A stretch of DNA of 64,000 nt from an uncultured Polaribacter sp. Its GTDB lineage: Bacteria > Bacteroidota > Bacteroidia > Flavobacteriales > Flavobacteriaceae. The notes under the pieces are model-generated. The model was not told the DNA's origin. It saw only the letters and a program-made list of their open reading frames with translations, and made no database searches. Position numbers and translations under genes: made by a program. Each line of letters starts with the position of its first letter. Position 1 is the first letter of the stretch. The stretch covers positions 62,001 to 126,000 of the forward strand of contig NZ_CANLXV010000006.1 in the NCBI RefSeq assembly GCF_947495205.1, in the 5' to 3' direction. Below, one piece after another: positions 9,145-18,578 of this stretch.

Positions 9145-10503
9145 ATGAAAAAAATTACTTTACTACTACTTATTACAGTTACTAGTTTTCAATTTTTACA
9201 AGCACAAGATGACCCGATTGAAAGCGCCTTTAAAAGCGCCTTTGAAGGTGATAATGTATTTAATTCTAATTTAGGTTTAACCAGTATTGATGGTCAAAAT
9301 TTCTTTGGAATGCGTTTACAGCCAGAATTTAGTTTTGGTAAATTTGGTTTAGGACTAGATATACCTTTGCTTTTTAATTTAGAAACTGGCGATATTAGAA
9401 AAGAAGAATTTGAACAAGGAGCAGGTCTTTTAAGAATGATTCGTTTTTTAAGGTATGGAAATAAAAATATAGATCCTTTTTATGCCAAAATAGGAGATTT
9501 AACTGGCGAGCGCTTAGGTTTTGGTAATTTAGTGGGTAATTATACAAATGCCACTTCTTTTGAAAGAAGAAAAGTTGGTGCTAGTGTTTCTATTCTTATC
9601 AAAAAAATGGTTGGATTAGAGGCAATTTACAGTGATTTAAATTTTAGCGGTTCTCAAAAAATGCTTGCTTTAAGACCGTTTATAAAGCCTTTTGGAAGAA
9701 CTAATATTCCTATTGTAAAAACAATTGAAGTTGGTGCAAGTTTTGTAACAGATAATGATGATTTTCAAGAAGAAGGTGTAGATAACAGAACAACTAGATT
9801 TAGTGCAGATGGTGTTAGCGCTAATGGTTTTGATATGGGTTTGAGCCTTTTAAGAACAAGTTTATTAAACTTAAGAGTGGATGCACAATATAGTAAAATC
9901 TCTAAAATTGATTTGCTTGCTACTGAAAATCCAATGGCAGACTATGACGAAGGAGATGGTTTCTCTATTGGTGTTGAAACAGATTTTAGATTTCTTGCCA
10001 ATACAATTTTTATGAATGCAAGAATAGAAAGACAATGGTATAGTGATAATTATATACCACAGCTTTTTAATTTTGCTTATGAAATTAATAAAGATGCAAG
10101 ATTAAGTGAATTGCTTACAGCAAAAAAATCTCAAGGTATATTTGGTACATTAAGTGCAGAAATTTTACAAACGGTTAAAATTGGTGGTTCTTTATTAATT
10201 CCTGATAATCTTGATGAAGATGATCCTGATAGCAGAGGTGCTATTGTAAGTGTAGATTTAGAAACAAAACAAATTGGGCGTTTTAAAGCTAGAGGTACTT
10301 ACCTTAAAGCAGGTTTAAATAATTTAGGCGATGCTTTTCGTTTAGATGAAAGATCTTTAGCTAATTTAATTGTAACCTACAGAATAGGTAAAATTTTTGA
10401 AGCTGGCGTAGACTACCAATGGACTTTTGCAGCTAATGAAAGCGGAAAATTTATTGCTACCAACCAAGTAAGACCATACGTTGGTGTGAGTTTAGACTTT
10501 TAA
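9145..10503 (+). CDS. Predicted outer-membrane beta-barrel protein, unknown function
   Basis: 452-aa protein with a signal peptide (MKKITLLLLITVTSFQFLQAQ) and a mature part of alternating polar/hydrophobic stretches ending in an aromatic (VGVSLDF), as outer-membrane barrels do. I recognise no named family. Repeated GxxxxF and G-rich turns and acidic loops (DNDDFQEEGVD, DNLDEDDPDS) fit a surface barrel. It is monocistronic, with a strong terminator 19 bp after the stop. Localisation is inferred and function unknown. Confidence 0.72.
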   Translation: MKKITLLLLITVTSFQFLQAQDDPIESAFKSAFEGDNVFNSNLGLTSIDGQNFFGMRLQPEFSFGKFGLGLDIPLLFNLETGDIRKEEFEQGAGLLRMIRFLRYGNKNIDPFYAKIGDLTGERLGFGNLVGNYTNATSFERRKVGASVSILIKKMVGLEAIYSDLNFSGSQKMLALRPFIKPFGRTNIPIVKTIEVGASFVTDNDDFQEEGVDNRTTRFSADGVSANGFDMGLSLLRTSLLNLRVDAQYSKISKIDLLATENPMADYDEGDGFSIGVETDFRFLANTIFMNARIERQWYSDNYIPQLFNFAYEINKDARLSELLTAKKSQGIFGTLSAEILQTVKIGGSLLIPDNLDEDDPDSRGAIVSVDLETKQIGRFKARGTYLKAGLNNLGDAFRLDERSLANLIVTYRIGKIFEAGVDYQWTFAANESGKFIATNQVRPYVGVSLDF

Positions 10504-10521
10504 AACAAAATTTCATTATAA

Positions 10522-10555
10522 AAAAACCTCTAAAAAATTAATTTTAGAGGTTTTT
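10522..10555. terminator. Bidirectional terminator
   Basis: Arms AAAAACCTCTAAAA / TTTTAGAGGTTTTT are perfectly complementary with a 6-nt loop. A-run and T-run on the two sides serve both convergent genes (9145-10503 + and 10595-11389 -). Confidence 0.9.
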
Positions 10556-10594
10556 CTGTTTTTTAAAATAGCTATAACTAAAGTAAACGTAATT

Positions 10595-11389
10595 TTATAA
10601 TCTTGCTAAAAGTTCTGCTTTTTTACTTTCAAATTCTTCTTTAGAGATAATTTCTTTACTTTTTAGGTTTGCTAATTTTTCTATCTTAACAAAAATATCT
10701 TCTTCAGAATCGTTAGTAATAGTATTGTTTTGTACCGGTTCTGGTGTAATAACTTGTTCTTGAGGTGTATTTTGAGCATAATCATTAACAAACTCTTCTG
10801 GTTCTTGTTTTGCTGCTGTACCAGAAATAATTGGTAAAGTACTTAAATCTACCACACCATATTGACTAGAGAAATTAACAGAATAATTGCCTCCTTGCTG
10901 CTGTCCTACTCCACCAATTTGGTGATCTAAAGTATCAAAAATGGTAACTTTTCCATTTTGCTGAATTGCCAAACGATTGATATTTGAAAAAATAGCATAA
11001 CTTGTATTGTTTTGGCTACCTGTAGAATTCGGAAATCCTAAATTTCCCCACCAATTTTGCTGAAAATTAGCTTGTGAATTTGAATTGTTTTCTACTTTAG
11101 GTAAAGGTTTATATTGAATGTTGCCTTGTTGTATTAAGTTAGACAACTCATTACATAAACCATCTACAGTAGCTTTTAATTGGTTGTTAAACATATCTCC
11201 AACCATAGTCATACCACCTTGCATCCATTGGCCACCGCCGCCTAATTCAAATATATTAAATTGAGCCATTGTACCATTACTTCTCATTAAAGTGTTCGTT
11301 AATTCTGTAACTGCATTAACACTTATTCCATAACGATTTGCTATTGCTGTTATATTTTGAAAACTAGCGTCTGTAAATATTGGATTCAT
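10595..11389 (-). CDS. SHOCT-domain protein
   Basis: 264-aa cytoplasmic-looking protein with no signal peptide. The last 33 residues (about 232-264: FVKIEKLANLKSKEIISKEE...) are a SHOCT module, a short C-terminal oligomerisation-type domain found on many unrelated proteins. The N-terminal part begins with a predicted helical segment and a GGGGQWMQGGM stretch, and the middle is Gln/Asn-rich and probably disordered. A role in a membrane- or protein-associated complex is possible but not shown. It is flanked by a terminator on one side and a 373-bp gene-free gap on the other. Confidence 0.75.
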   Translation of the reverse strand: MNPIFTDASFQNITAIANRYGISVNAVTELTNTLMRSNGTMAQFNIFELGGGGQWMQGGMTMVGDMFNNQLKATVDGLCNELSNLIQQGNIQYKPLPKVENNSNSQANFQQNWWGNLGFPNSTGSQNNTSYAIFSNINRLAIQQNGKVTIFDTLDHQIGGVGQQQGGNYSVNFSSQYGVVDLSTLPIISGTAAKQEPEEFVNDYAQNTPQEQVITPEPVQNNTITNDSEEDIFVKIEKLANLKSKEIISKEEFESKKAELLARL

Positions 11390-11530
11390 AATTTCTATTT
11401 CCTATTAATTTTAAATGCCTTATTTGCATTTTGCTGCAAAGGTACTCTTAAACAGCAGATTATTATGTTTATTTGAAGTTTCTTTTTGCTAAAAAGGTTT
11501 AATTTACTTTTAATAAATGATGTTGGCTCT

Positions 11531-11680
11531 TGGTTGTAGCCCAGATTGAAATGGCATCCTTTTTTTTGATAAATAGCGTTTGGTATTTGTAAAAAAACTG
11601 CTGTTGTTTATAAAGCTATAGCTATTTTAAAATGTTTACATTAAAAAAAAAGATATAGTGGAAAGCTGGAAGTAGCTCCA
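11531..11680 (-). repeat. Dispersed non-coding repeat, copy C (diverged)
   Basis: Read on the minus strand it starts near GGAGCTACTTCC, contains GCTTTCCACTATATCTTTTT exactly as in copy A (5242-5356), and near its end has AAAAAGGATGCC followed by TTTCAATC, matching copy A's GATGCCGTTGCAATCC. The middle has drifted and is longer. It is probably a decayed member of the family. Confidence 0.6.
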
Positions 11681-11688
11681 AAAAAAAA

Positions 11689-11710
11689 CCTTTCAACATA
11701 CATTGAAAGG
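11689..11710 (-). terminator. Terminator of serA
   Basis: Arms CCTTTCAA / TTGAAAGG with a 6-nt loop. On the minus strand it is followed by a U-tract from the + strand A-run 11681-11688. It sits about 50 bp after the serA stop. Confidence 0.85.
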
Positions 11711-11762
11711 CTTAAATATTTATTTAAGAACAAATTGCTTTGTTCCTAACAATGACTCCAAA

Positions 11763-13703
11763 TTAATACAACACTCTAAACTTAATTGTACCTTCTACAG
11801 CTCTTAATTCTTCTAATACTTGTTTGTTGTATTCTTTATCTAAATCTGTAATTACATACCCTACTTTTGGGTCTGTAGATAAATATTGGCCATTAATGTT
11901 TAAAGAATATTTAGCTAAAATCTCATTAATTTTTGCCATTACACCTGGTACATTTTTATGAATGTGTAAAAAACGGTGTGCATTGGTTTGTCTTGGTAAA
12001 CGAATGTTTGGAAAATTTACTGCATCTACTGTGTTTCCAGAATTTATATATGCCATAATTTTGTTGGGTACAAAATCTGCAATGTCTCTTTGAGCTTCTT
12101 CTGTACTACCACCAACATGTGGCGTTAAAATTACGTTGTCTAAACCTTGTAATTCTGTAACAAACTCGCCATTTTTTCTTGGTTCTGACGGATATACATC
12201 TATTGCAGCACCTGCTATTTTTTTAGATTTTAAAGCAGCAACTAAAGCTGGTATATCTACCACAAAACCACGTGCTAAATTTACTAAAACTGCGCCGTCT
12301 TTCATTTGTGAGATTTCTTTTTCACCAAAGAAATTTTTATTGGCAGCATTGTCATCTACATGCAAACTAACTGCATCTGAAATTGATAATAATTCTTCTA
12401 AATTGCTAACTTTTGTTGCGTTTCCTAAAGCTAATTTGTCTTCAACATCATAATAATAAACGTCCATACCTAAAGCTTCTGCTAAGATTGATAGTTGTTT
12501 ACCAATATTACCATAACCTACAATACCTAGTTTTTTACCACGTACTTCTCTAGAACCTGCAGCTGTTTTTTGCCATTGCCCATTGTGTATTTCTGTACTT
12601 CTTTGAAAAACAGAACGCATTAACATAATAATTTCTCCAATAGCCAATTCTACCACAGAACGCGTGTTGCTATAGGGTGCATTAAAAACAACTACTCCAC
12701 TTTGTTTACAAGCGTCTAAATCTATTTGCTTGGTACCAATACAAAATGCACTAACTACCATTAATTTTTCTGCTGCAGCCACTACTTTTGCAGTTACCTG
12801 TGTTTTAGAACGAATTCCTAAAACGTGTACATCTTTAATTTTTGCAATCAGTTCTTCTTCTGATAAACTTTTAGACACTGTTTCTACAGAAAAACCATCT
12901 GCAGATAACTTTTTAAATGCATCTTGGTGTACGTTTTCTAGTAGTAATATTTTAATTCTGTTTTTTGGGTAACTTATATTTCTTGGCAAATCGTTTATGT
13001 ATAAAAATTCGTCTAAATTGGGTGTAATGTGGTCTGCGTTTTCGGTTGTTTTTTGGCGAGAAACATTTTCTGTATAAGCAAAAAATTTATCTGCAATACC
13101 TGCTTCACGCGTTACATAATCGCTATAACCGTCTCCTATTACTTGTATTTCTCCTTCTAAATTCATGTCTTTTAAACATTGAATTTTTCCGTTGTGTTTT
13201 GATAGTGGATTATTGACATCAAAACCAATAATTTCTCCGGTTTTAGAAAACTCAAAAGTATTGGCAAATACTCTTTCTGTGGGTATGTTGTACTCTTTAA
13301 CTATTGGATCTATAAATTCTTTAAAGCCACAAGAAATTACATAAATATCTTCTGCAAATTCCTCAAAAAAATCTTTATTGCTTTCTATAGATTTAGAAAC
13401 TTGTTTTCTTAAAGCACTAACCAAACCTGTTAAATCTGCTTTATTTGCCTTTAATAATTTAATTCTGCGCTCTAAAGATTCTGTAAAGGAAATTTCTCCA
13501 TCAATACCTAAATTGGTAATGTCAATAATTTCTTGAATTATTGCGTCTTTTTTAGGGTTTTCTTTTAACGTAATTTCTGCTAAAACATCTAACGCTTCTA
13601 CTTTGGTTAATGTACTATCAAAATCAAAAACGTAACTTCTTTTCTTTGTAATCATTCCTTGTAATCTTGGTTGATTTTTAATTGGTAAATCTACAAATAT
13701 CAT
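11763..13703 (-). CDS. serA: Fused phosphoserine phosphatase-like / D-3-phosphoglycerate dehydrogenase
   Basis: 646-aa two-enzyme fusion for serine synthesis. Residues about 20-215 are a HAD phosphatase of SerB type: DFDSTL (D27, D29), S124 in VISCGF, a Lys near 169-173 and GDGYSD (190-195). Residues about 248-560 are D-3-phosphoglycerate dehydrogenase with GYGNIG (396-401) and the catalytic R478, E507 and H529. About 573-646 is an ACT domain, usual for serine feedback. The fusion joins step 1 and step 3 of the pathway; serC (step 2) is not here. M17 is a plausible alternative start (13655) that removes a short tail. The PGDH call is very sure; activity of the phosphatase half is inferred from intact motifs. 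Confidence 0.93.
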   Translation of the reverse strand: MIFVDLPIKNQPRLQGMITKKRSYVFDFDSTLTKVEALDVLAEITLKENPKKDAIIQEIIDITNLGIDGEISFTESLERRIKLLKANKADLTGLVSALRKQVSKSIESNKDFFEEFAEDIYVISCGFKEFIDPIVKEYNIPTERVFANTFEFSKTGEIIGFDVNNPLSKHNGKIQCLKDMNLEGEIQVIGDGYSDYVTREAGIADKFFAYTENVSRQKTTENADHITPNLDEFLYINDLPRNISYPKNRIKILLLENVHQDAFKKLSADGFSVETVSKSLSEEELIAKIKDVHVLGIRSKTQVTAKVVAAAEKLMVVSAFCIGTKQIDLDACKQSGVVVFNAPYSNTRSVVELAIGEIIMLMRSVFQRSTEIHNGQWQKTAAGSREVRGKKLGIVGYGNIGKQLSILAEALGMDVYYYDVEDKLALGNATKVSNLEELLSISDAVSLHVDDNAANKNFFGEKEISQMKDGAVLVNLARGFVVDIPALVAALKSKKIAGAAIDVYPSEPRKNGEFVTELQGLDNVILTPHVGGSTEEAQRDIADFVPNKIMAYINSGNTVDAVNFPNIRLPRQTNAHRFLHIHKNVPGVMAKINEILAKYSLNINGQYLSTDPKVGYVITDLDKEYNKQVLEELRAVEGTIKFRVLY

Positions 13704-13791
13704 AGCTTACTTAAAAGTACATTTTAAATTTTATGATATGTATTGTATTTTCCTAAAATTACCTTTAAGTTGATAAAAAAAAACTAATTTT

Positions 13792-14616
13792 TTACAAAAA
13801 TTTATGAAATCCGAAAAGAAATAAGCTCCAAATTATGGGTAATGATTCTACCCAAAATGCGCTATAATATTTAGACTGATTTATTTTGGAGCGCATTAAT
13901 AATATTAGCGTTAGAAAAAAGAAAATCATAAATACATTTTTAGAAATATCATTTGCATTTATGGCATATTCTATTAAAAGCGCAACAATCATAATACCTA
14001 ATCCTAATCGTTTTGTTTTTTCGATGCCAATTTTCTTTGGAATGGTTTGCAAAGAAATGGCATCATACTTTACATCTCTTATATCAAAAGGTAATATTAA
14101 AACTACTACAATTAAAAAGCGCTGTAAAAACAACAAAAAAATAGTAGAATTTAAAACTCTGTTTGCGTTGCACGCAGGTATTAAAACTGTAAAACCTGCC
14201 CAAACTAAGGCCACAACAATAATTTTTAAATAACTAATTTGCCTTAAATTTTTTGATAATCCGCTTAAAAAAGGAATGGCATAAAGCACAGTAAGCAGCA
14301 TAAACGGTATGGCTAAAAGTAATATTTTAACAGGTAAAACATAAGCAAAATAACAAAGTGTCAAAAAACAAAAAAACGAAAATATTTGAATTACTTTTAA
14401 ATTATTTGTTAAACTCTTGTGATGCAATTTTGCCACACCCGCATATTTTACAAAATTATAGCCTGTAATAGTTCCAAAAAAAACAAAATAATTTAAATGC
14501 TCTTGTTGCGAAATTTCTAAATATTGTTCCGTTATTCTTAAAAAAGCATAAACCGCGAAAGCCACGTGAATGCTGGCATTTAAATAAAAATTAAATATAT
14601 TTTTTAAAATCTTCAT
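13792..14616 (-). CDS. UbiA-like prenyltransferase-family membrane protein
   Basis: 274-aa integral membrane protein with about eight hydrophobic segments. The segment LPFDIRDVKYD followed by TIPKKIG resembles the second Asp-rich motif (DxxxD) of UbiA-type prenyltransferases, and GYNFVKY near residue 53 is at the place of the first NDxxD motif but is poorly conserved. So it is a UbiA relative that may not bind prenyl diphosphate in the usual way. It stands alone between serA and the divergent gcvP. Substrate unknown. Confidence 0.6.
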   Translation of the reverse strand: MKILKNIFNFYLNASIHVAFAVYAFLRITEQYLEISQQEHLNYFVFFGTITGYNFVKYAGVAKLHHKSLTNNLKVIQIFSFFCFLTLCYFAYVLPVKILLLAIPFMLLTVLYAIPFLSGLSKNLRQISYLKIIVVALVWAGFTVLIPACNANRVLNSTIFLLFLQRFLIVVVLILPFDIRDVKYDAISLQTIPKKIGIEKTKRLGLGIMIVALLIEYAINANDISKNVFMIFFFLTLILLMRSKINQSKYYSAFWVESLPIIWSLFLFGFHKFL

Positions 14617-14690
14617 AAAACAAAAATAAACTATATGTTTATAACCTGCTATTTTAGTTAATAATTAACAGGATTTTATTCCTTTATGGC

Positions 14691-14721
14691 TTTAAAATAA
14701 TTTGTGAAAGTCTTATTTTTG
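14691..14721 (+). promoter_or_regulatory. Candidate gcvP promoter
   Basis: TTTA (one mismatch to TTTG) at 14691-14694, a 19-bp spacer, then TATTTTTG at 14714-14721, matching the Bacteroidota TAnnTTTG box. It gives a leader of roughly 75 nt that contains a small perfect hairpin (CGATTG/CAATCG, 14770-14785) 17 nt before the ATG. Confidence 0.4.
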
Positions 14722-14802
14722 ACAACCCTTAACTCTAATTTTTGGGAGTGTTAAAAATTTATACGAAATCGATTGAAATCAATCGTTCATAAAACTAAAT
14801 TA

Positions 14803-17688
14803 ATGAATACAAATTCGTTTCAACTTAGACATATTGGTCCTAATAAAAAGGAACAAGAACAAATGCTAGCCACTATTAAAGCAGATAGTTTAGAACAGTT
14901 AATTAGTGAGACTGTTCCTGAAAATATTCGCTTAAAAAAAGACTTAGATTTAGATCCTGCAATGAGTGAATACGAATATTTGTCTCATATTACAGCGTTA
15001 GCAAACAAAAATAAAGTATTTAAAAGTTACATTGGTTTAGGATATCACGAAGCAATTGTACCAAGCGTTATACAACGTAATATTTTAGAAAATCCTGGTT
15101 GGTACACTGCGTATACACCTTACCAAGCAGAAATTGCACAAGGTAGATTAGAAGCATTGTTAAACTACCAAACCATGATTTGCGATTTAACAGGTATGGA
15201 GTTGGCAAACGCCTCTTTATTAGACGAATCTACAGCAGCTGCAGAAGCTATGGCTTTATTATTTGATGTAAGAGAACGTACAAAAAAGAAAGCAGGTGCT
15301 AACAGGTTTTTTGTTTCTGAAGAAATTTTACCACAAACATTAGCGCTATTGCAAACACGTGCTACACCAATTGGTATAGAATTGGTTGTTGGTAATCATG
15401 AACAGTTTGATTTTGCCGATGATTATTTTGGTGCAATTTTACAATATCCAGGTAAATTAGGTCAAATTTTTGATTACGAAAGTTTTGTATCAAAAGCGAA
15501 CGATAAAGCTATAAAAGTGGCTGTTGCTGCCGATATTTTATCACTTGTAAAATTAAAAGCGCCAGGAGAATTTGGCGCCTCTGTAGTTGTAGGTACCACA
15601 CAACGTTTTGGTATTCCTTTAGGTTATGGTGGGCCACATGCTGCCTATTTTGCCACTAAAGAAGCTTACAAAAGAAGCATTCCTGGACGTATAATTGGTG
15701 TAACAAAAGATACAGATGGTGGTTTTGCTTTAAGAATGGCCTTACAGACTAGAGAGCAACATATTAAAAGAGAAAGAGCCACATCTAACATTTGTACTGC
15801 ACAAGTTTTATTGGCAGTTATGGCTGGTATGTATGCTGTTTACCATGGAAAAGAAGGCATACAGTTTATTGCAGATTCTGTACATAATAAAACAAAATTA
15901 GTTGCTAATTATTTAGAAAAAGCAGGTTTTAAACAATTAAATTCGTCTTATTTTGATACGCTTTTAGTAGAAATAGATGCCATTAGATTAAAACCAATTG
16001 CAGAATCGTTTAAAGTAAACTTTAATTATGTTACCGATTGTTTGGTTTCAATTTCTATTAATGAAGCTACTACGCAAAAAGATTTAATGCAATTGTTTAC
16101 CATTTTTGGTCAATTAAAACCAAGACCTAATCCTTTAAATGAAGATTTTAGTGGTAGTTTTTCTCAAATATTAACACAAGAACCTTTTCATTCTAATTTT
16201 GAAGTAATTTCTAAAAACGTAGCTAGAAATACTTCTTTCTTAGAAAATGAAATCTTTAATACGTATCAATCTGAAACAGACATGATGCGTTATATTAAAA
16301 AATTAGAACGTAAAGATTTGGCTTTAAATCATTCTATGATTTCTTTAGGTTCTTGCACAATGAAGTTGAATGCTGCTTCAGAAATGTTGCCCTTAAGCAA
16401 TCCTCAATGGGGAAATATACATCCATTTGTACCTTTAAATCAGGCACAAGGCTATCAGGAAGTTCTGCAAAAATTAGAACATCAATTAAATATTATTACT
16501 GGTTTTGCAGGCACTTCTTTGCAACCAAATTCTGGTGCACAAGGAGAATTTGCTGGTTTAATGACTATTAGAGCTTACCACCAATCTAGAAATGAATCGC
16601 ATAGAAATATTTGTATTATTCCTGCTTCTGCACATGGTACAAACCCTGCTTCTGCTGTAATGGCAGGTATGCAAGTAGTAGTTACCAAAACTGCTGAAAA
16701 TGGTAATATTGATGTTGCTGATTTACGTGAAAAAGTAGAATTACATTCAGTTAATTTAGCAGCTTTAATGGTTACTTACCCATCTACTCATGGTGTTTTT
16801 GAGAGTGAAATTCAAGAAATTACTAAAATTATTCACGATCACGGAGGTCAAGTATATATGGATGGTGCAAATATGAATGCTCAAGTTGGCTTAACAAATC
16901 CTGCTACTATTGGTGCAGATGTTTGTCACTTAAATTTACATAAAACATTCGCCATTCCTCATGGTGGTGGTGGTCCTGGAGTTGGTCCTATTTGTGTAGC
17001 ACCACAATTAGTACCATTTTTACCAACCAATCCGTTAGTAAAAACAGGTGGTAAGCAAGCAATTTCTGCAATTTCTGCGGCGCCTTGGGGTTCTGCTTTG
17101 GCCTGCTTAATTTCTTACGGTTACATAACCATGTTAGGTTTTAGAGGATTGACAAACGCTACAAAAATGGCAATTTTAAATGCAAATTATATCAAAGAAC
17201 GTTTAAATGGCCATTATGATACCTTATATACAGGTGAAAAGGGACGTGCTGCTCATGAAATGATTATAGATTGTAGAAGTTTTAAAGAAAGAGGTATTGA
17301 AGTAGTAGATATTGCAAAGCGTTTAATGGATTATGGTTTTCATGCACCAACAGTATCATTTCCTGTAAATGGAACAATGATGATTGAGCCAACGGAATCT
17401 GAAAGTATTGCTGAATTAGATCGATTTTGTGATGCCATGATTTCTATTAGAAAAGAAATTGTAGAAGCTACAAAAGACGATACGAATAACGTACTTAAAA
17501 ATGCACCACACACTTTAGCCATGTTAACTACAGATGAATGGGATCTCCCATACACAAGAGCGCAAGCTGCTTTTCCGTTAGATTTTGTATCTGATAATAA
17601 ATTTTGGCCAACAGTTAGAAGAGTAGATGACACTTATGGAGACAGAAACTTAATTTGTTCTTGTAAACCAATAGAAGATTATATGTAG
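14803..17688 (+). CDS. gcvP: Glycine dehydrogenase (decarboxylating), P-protein
   Basis: PLP enzyme of the glycine cleavage system, decarboxylating glycine and passing the aminomethyl group to the H-protein. It is the single-chain form (961 aa) with both halves fused. The PLP lysine sits in HLNLHKTFAIPHGGGGPG near residue 720. The N-terminal block FQLRHIGPN is typical. I start at ATG 14803; a TTG at 14773 would add ten residues. It is monocistronic with its own terminator; gcvT and gcvH are not in the window. Confidence 0.97.
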   Translation: MNTNSFQLRHIGPNKKEQEQMLATIKADSLEQLISETVPENIRLKKDLDLDPAMSEYEYLSHITALANKNKVFKSYIGLGYHEAIVPSVIQRNILENPGWYTAYTPYQAEIAQGRLEALLNYQTMICDLTGMELANASLLDESTAAAEAMALLFDVRERTKKKAGANRFFVSEEILPQTLALLQTRATPIGIELVVGNHEQFDFADDYFGAILQYPGKLGQIFDYESFVSKANDKAIKVAVAADILSLVKLKAPGEFGASVVVGTTQRFGIPLGYGGPHAAYFATKEAYKRSIPGRIIGVTKDTDGGFALRMALQTREQHIKRERATSNICTAQVLLAVMAGMYAVYHGKEGIQFIADSVHNKTKLVANYLEKAGFKQLNSSYFDTLLVEIDAIRLKPIAESFKVNFNYVTDCLVSISINEATTQKDLMQLFTIFGQLKPRPNPLNEDFSGSFSQILTQEPFHSNFEVISKNVARNTSFLENEIFNTYQSETDMMRYIKKLERKDLALNHSMISLGSCTMKLNAASEMLPLSNPQWGNIHPFVPLNQAQGYQEVLQKLEHQLNIITGFAGTSLQPNSGAQGEFAGLMTIRAYHQSRNESHRNICIIPASAHGTNPASAVMAGMQVVVTKTAENGNIDVADLREKVELHSVNLAALMVTYPSTHGVFESEIQEITKIIHDHGGQVYMDGANMNAQVGLTNPATIGADVCHLNLHKTFAIPHGGGGPGVGPICVAPQLVPFLPTNPLVKTGGKQAISAISAAPWGSALACLISYGYITMLGFRGLTNATKMAILNANYIKERLNGHYDTLYTGEKGRAAHEMIIDCRSFKERGIEVVDIAKRLMDYGFHAPTVSFPVNGTMMIEPTESESIAELDRFCDAMISIRKEIVEATKDDTNNVLKNAPHTLAMLTTDEWDLPYTRAQAAFPLDFVSDNKFWPTVRRVDDTYGDRNLICSCKPIEDYM

Positions 17689-17714
17689 CAGACAAGGTCT
17701 GCAGATAAATTTTT

Positions 17715-17744
17715 AAAAACCGTTTCTTTTTAGAGGCGGTTTTT
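17715..17744 (+). terminator. Terminator of gcvP
   Basis: Arms AAAAACCG / CGGTTTTT with a 14-nt loop, followed by a T-rich run, 27 bp past the gcvP stop. Confidence 0.8.
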
Positions 17745-17789
17745 CTTTTTTCCTTTCAATTTTTAATGTTTATTTGTCAAAAACAAAAA

Positions 17790-18395
17790 ATGAAGAAATT
17801 ATTAATTATTACACTTTTATTTGCAAGCTTTTTAACATCTGCTCAACAAGCCAATAGTTGGGTGTTTACTGGTGAAATGAGTTTTTTAAGTGAGAAAACG
17901 GAAACTTTAAATTCCTTTTCAAATAACTCTGAAAATTCTCAAACTCGTTTATTAGGAAGTGTTGGTTATGTTTTAGCCAAAAGCAACTTAGAATTAGGAT
18001 TAAGTATTGGTTACGATAGAAGCGATTTAGTTTCTTTCTTATCTGAAAACAATGATAAACTAGTCTCTATTAATTTTGCGCCTTACATTAAAAAATATTT
18101 CATTTTGAATGATAAATTTGCATTACATTTAAAAGGAGCGTTAGCTTTTGGAAAAGGTTATATAGAAAGTGATATGAGTAATGATGAATTTGACTTGAAT
18201 CAAGTTGGGTTTATAATACGTCCAGGGTTTGTTTACTTTTTAACAAATAAAATTGGCTTAATAGGAAATATTGGTTCCTTAGCTTATATCTCTAGTACTA
18301 CAAAATTTAGAACAGGTAGTGATAGTAAATCAAAAACATTTGGCTTCAATTTAAACGGATCAAATATATCGCTTGGAATTGCATTTTATTTGTAA
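17790..18395 (+). CDS. Small outer-membrane beta-barrel protein (OmpA/OmpX-size porin family)
   Basis: 201-aa protein starting with a signal peptide (MKKLLIITLLFASFLTSAQ). The mature part has about eight amphipathic strands (LLGSVGYVL, LELGLSIGYD, VSINFAPYIKKYF, FALHLKGALAFGKG, FIIRPGFVYFL, IGLIGNIGSLAYI) and ends in ISLGIAFYL, a typical barrel C-terminus with an aromatic near the end. This matches the generic outer-membrane beta-barrel family of Bacteroidota. The upstream in-frame start at 17766 would precede the signal peptide and is rejected. Function unknown. Confidence 0.75.
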   Translation: MKKLLIITLLFASFLTSAQQANSWVFTGEMSFLSEKTETLNSFSNNSENSQTRLLGSVGYVLAKSNLELGLSIGYDRSDLVSFLSENNDKLVSINFAPYIKKYFILNDKFALHLKGALAFGKGYIESDMSNDEFDLNQVGFIIRPGFVYFLTNKIGLIGNIGSLAYISSTTKFRTGSDSKSKTFGFNLNGSNISLGIAFYL

Positions 18396-18521
18396 ACGTT
18401 TATTTCTGATTAAGGTTTTAAACATTTATAAATGTATTAGTTCTGGAAAAGACAAATATTGTTATTTTTAGTTCACATAATTCATAAATAAAGGTAAAGT
18501 TACATAGACTTCAAAATTGCC

Positions 18522-18560
18522 ACAAAAAAAACACTTGATTCAAATTAAGTGTTTTTTTGT
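18522..18560. terminator. Bidirectional terminator
   Basis: Arms ACAAAAAAAACACTT / AAGTGTTTTTTTGT around a 10-nt loop, between the convergent genes 17790-18395 (+) and 18579-19550 (-). Confidence 0.88.
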
Positions 18561-18578
18561 ATTTTTTTGGTAATTAAA

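Larger units (their letters stand above)
11390..11762. other. Gene-free gap of 373 bp
   Basis: No credible reading frame is present. The right half holds the serA terminator (11689-11710) and a small gaacaaa/tttgttc hairpin (11728-11745). The middle holds the inverted repeat copy C (11531-11680). The left end is the leader of the SHOCT gene; I see no clear TAnnTTTG/TTTG pair there. Confidence 0.7.

Noticed and set aside
12136-12972. Two + strand frames inside serA (105 and 80 aa)
   Set aside because: Antisense shadows of a certain gene, without signal or motifs.
14722-14802. Possible glycine riboswitch before gcvP
   Set aside because: The leader is about 75 nt and shows only one 6-bp hairpin; none of the conserved glycine-aptamer layout is visible.
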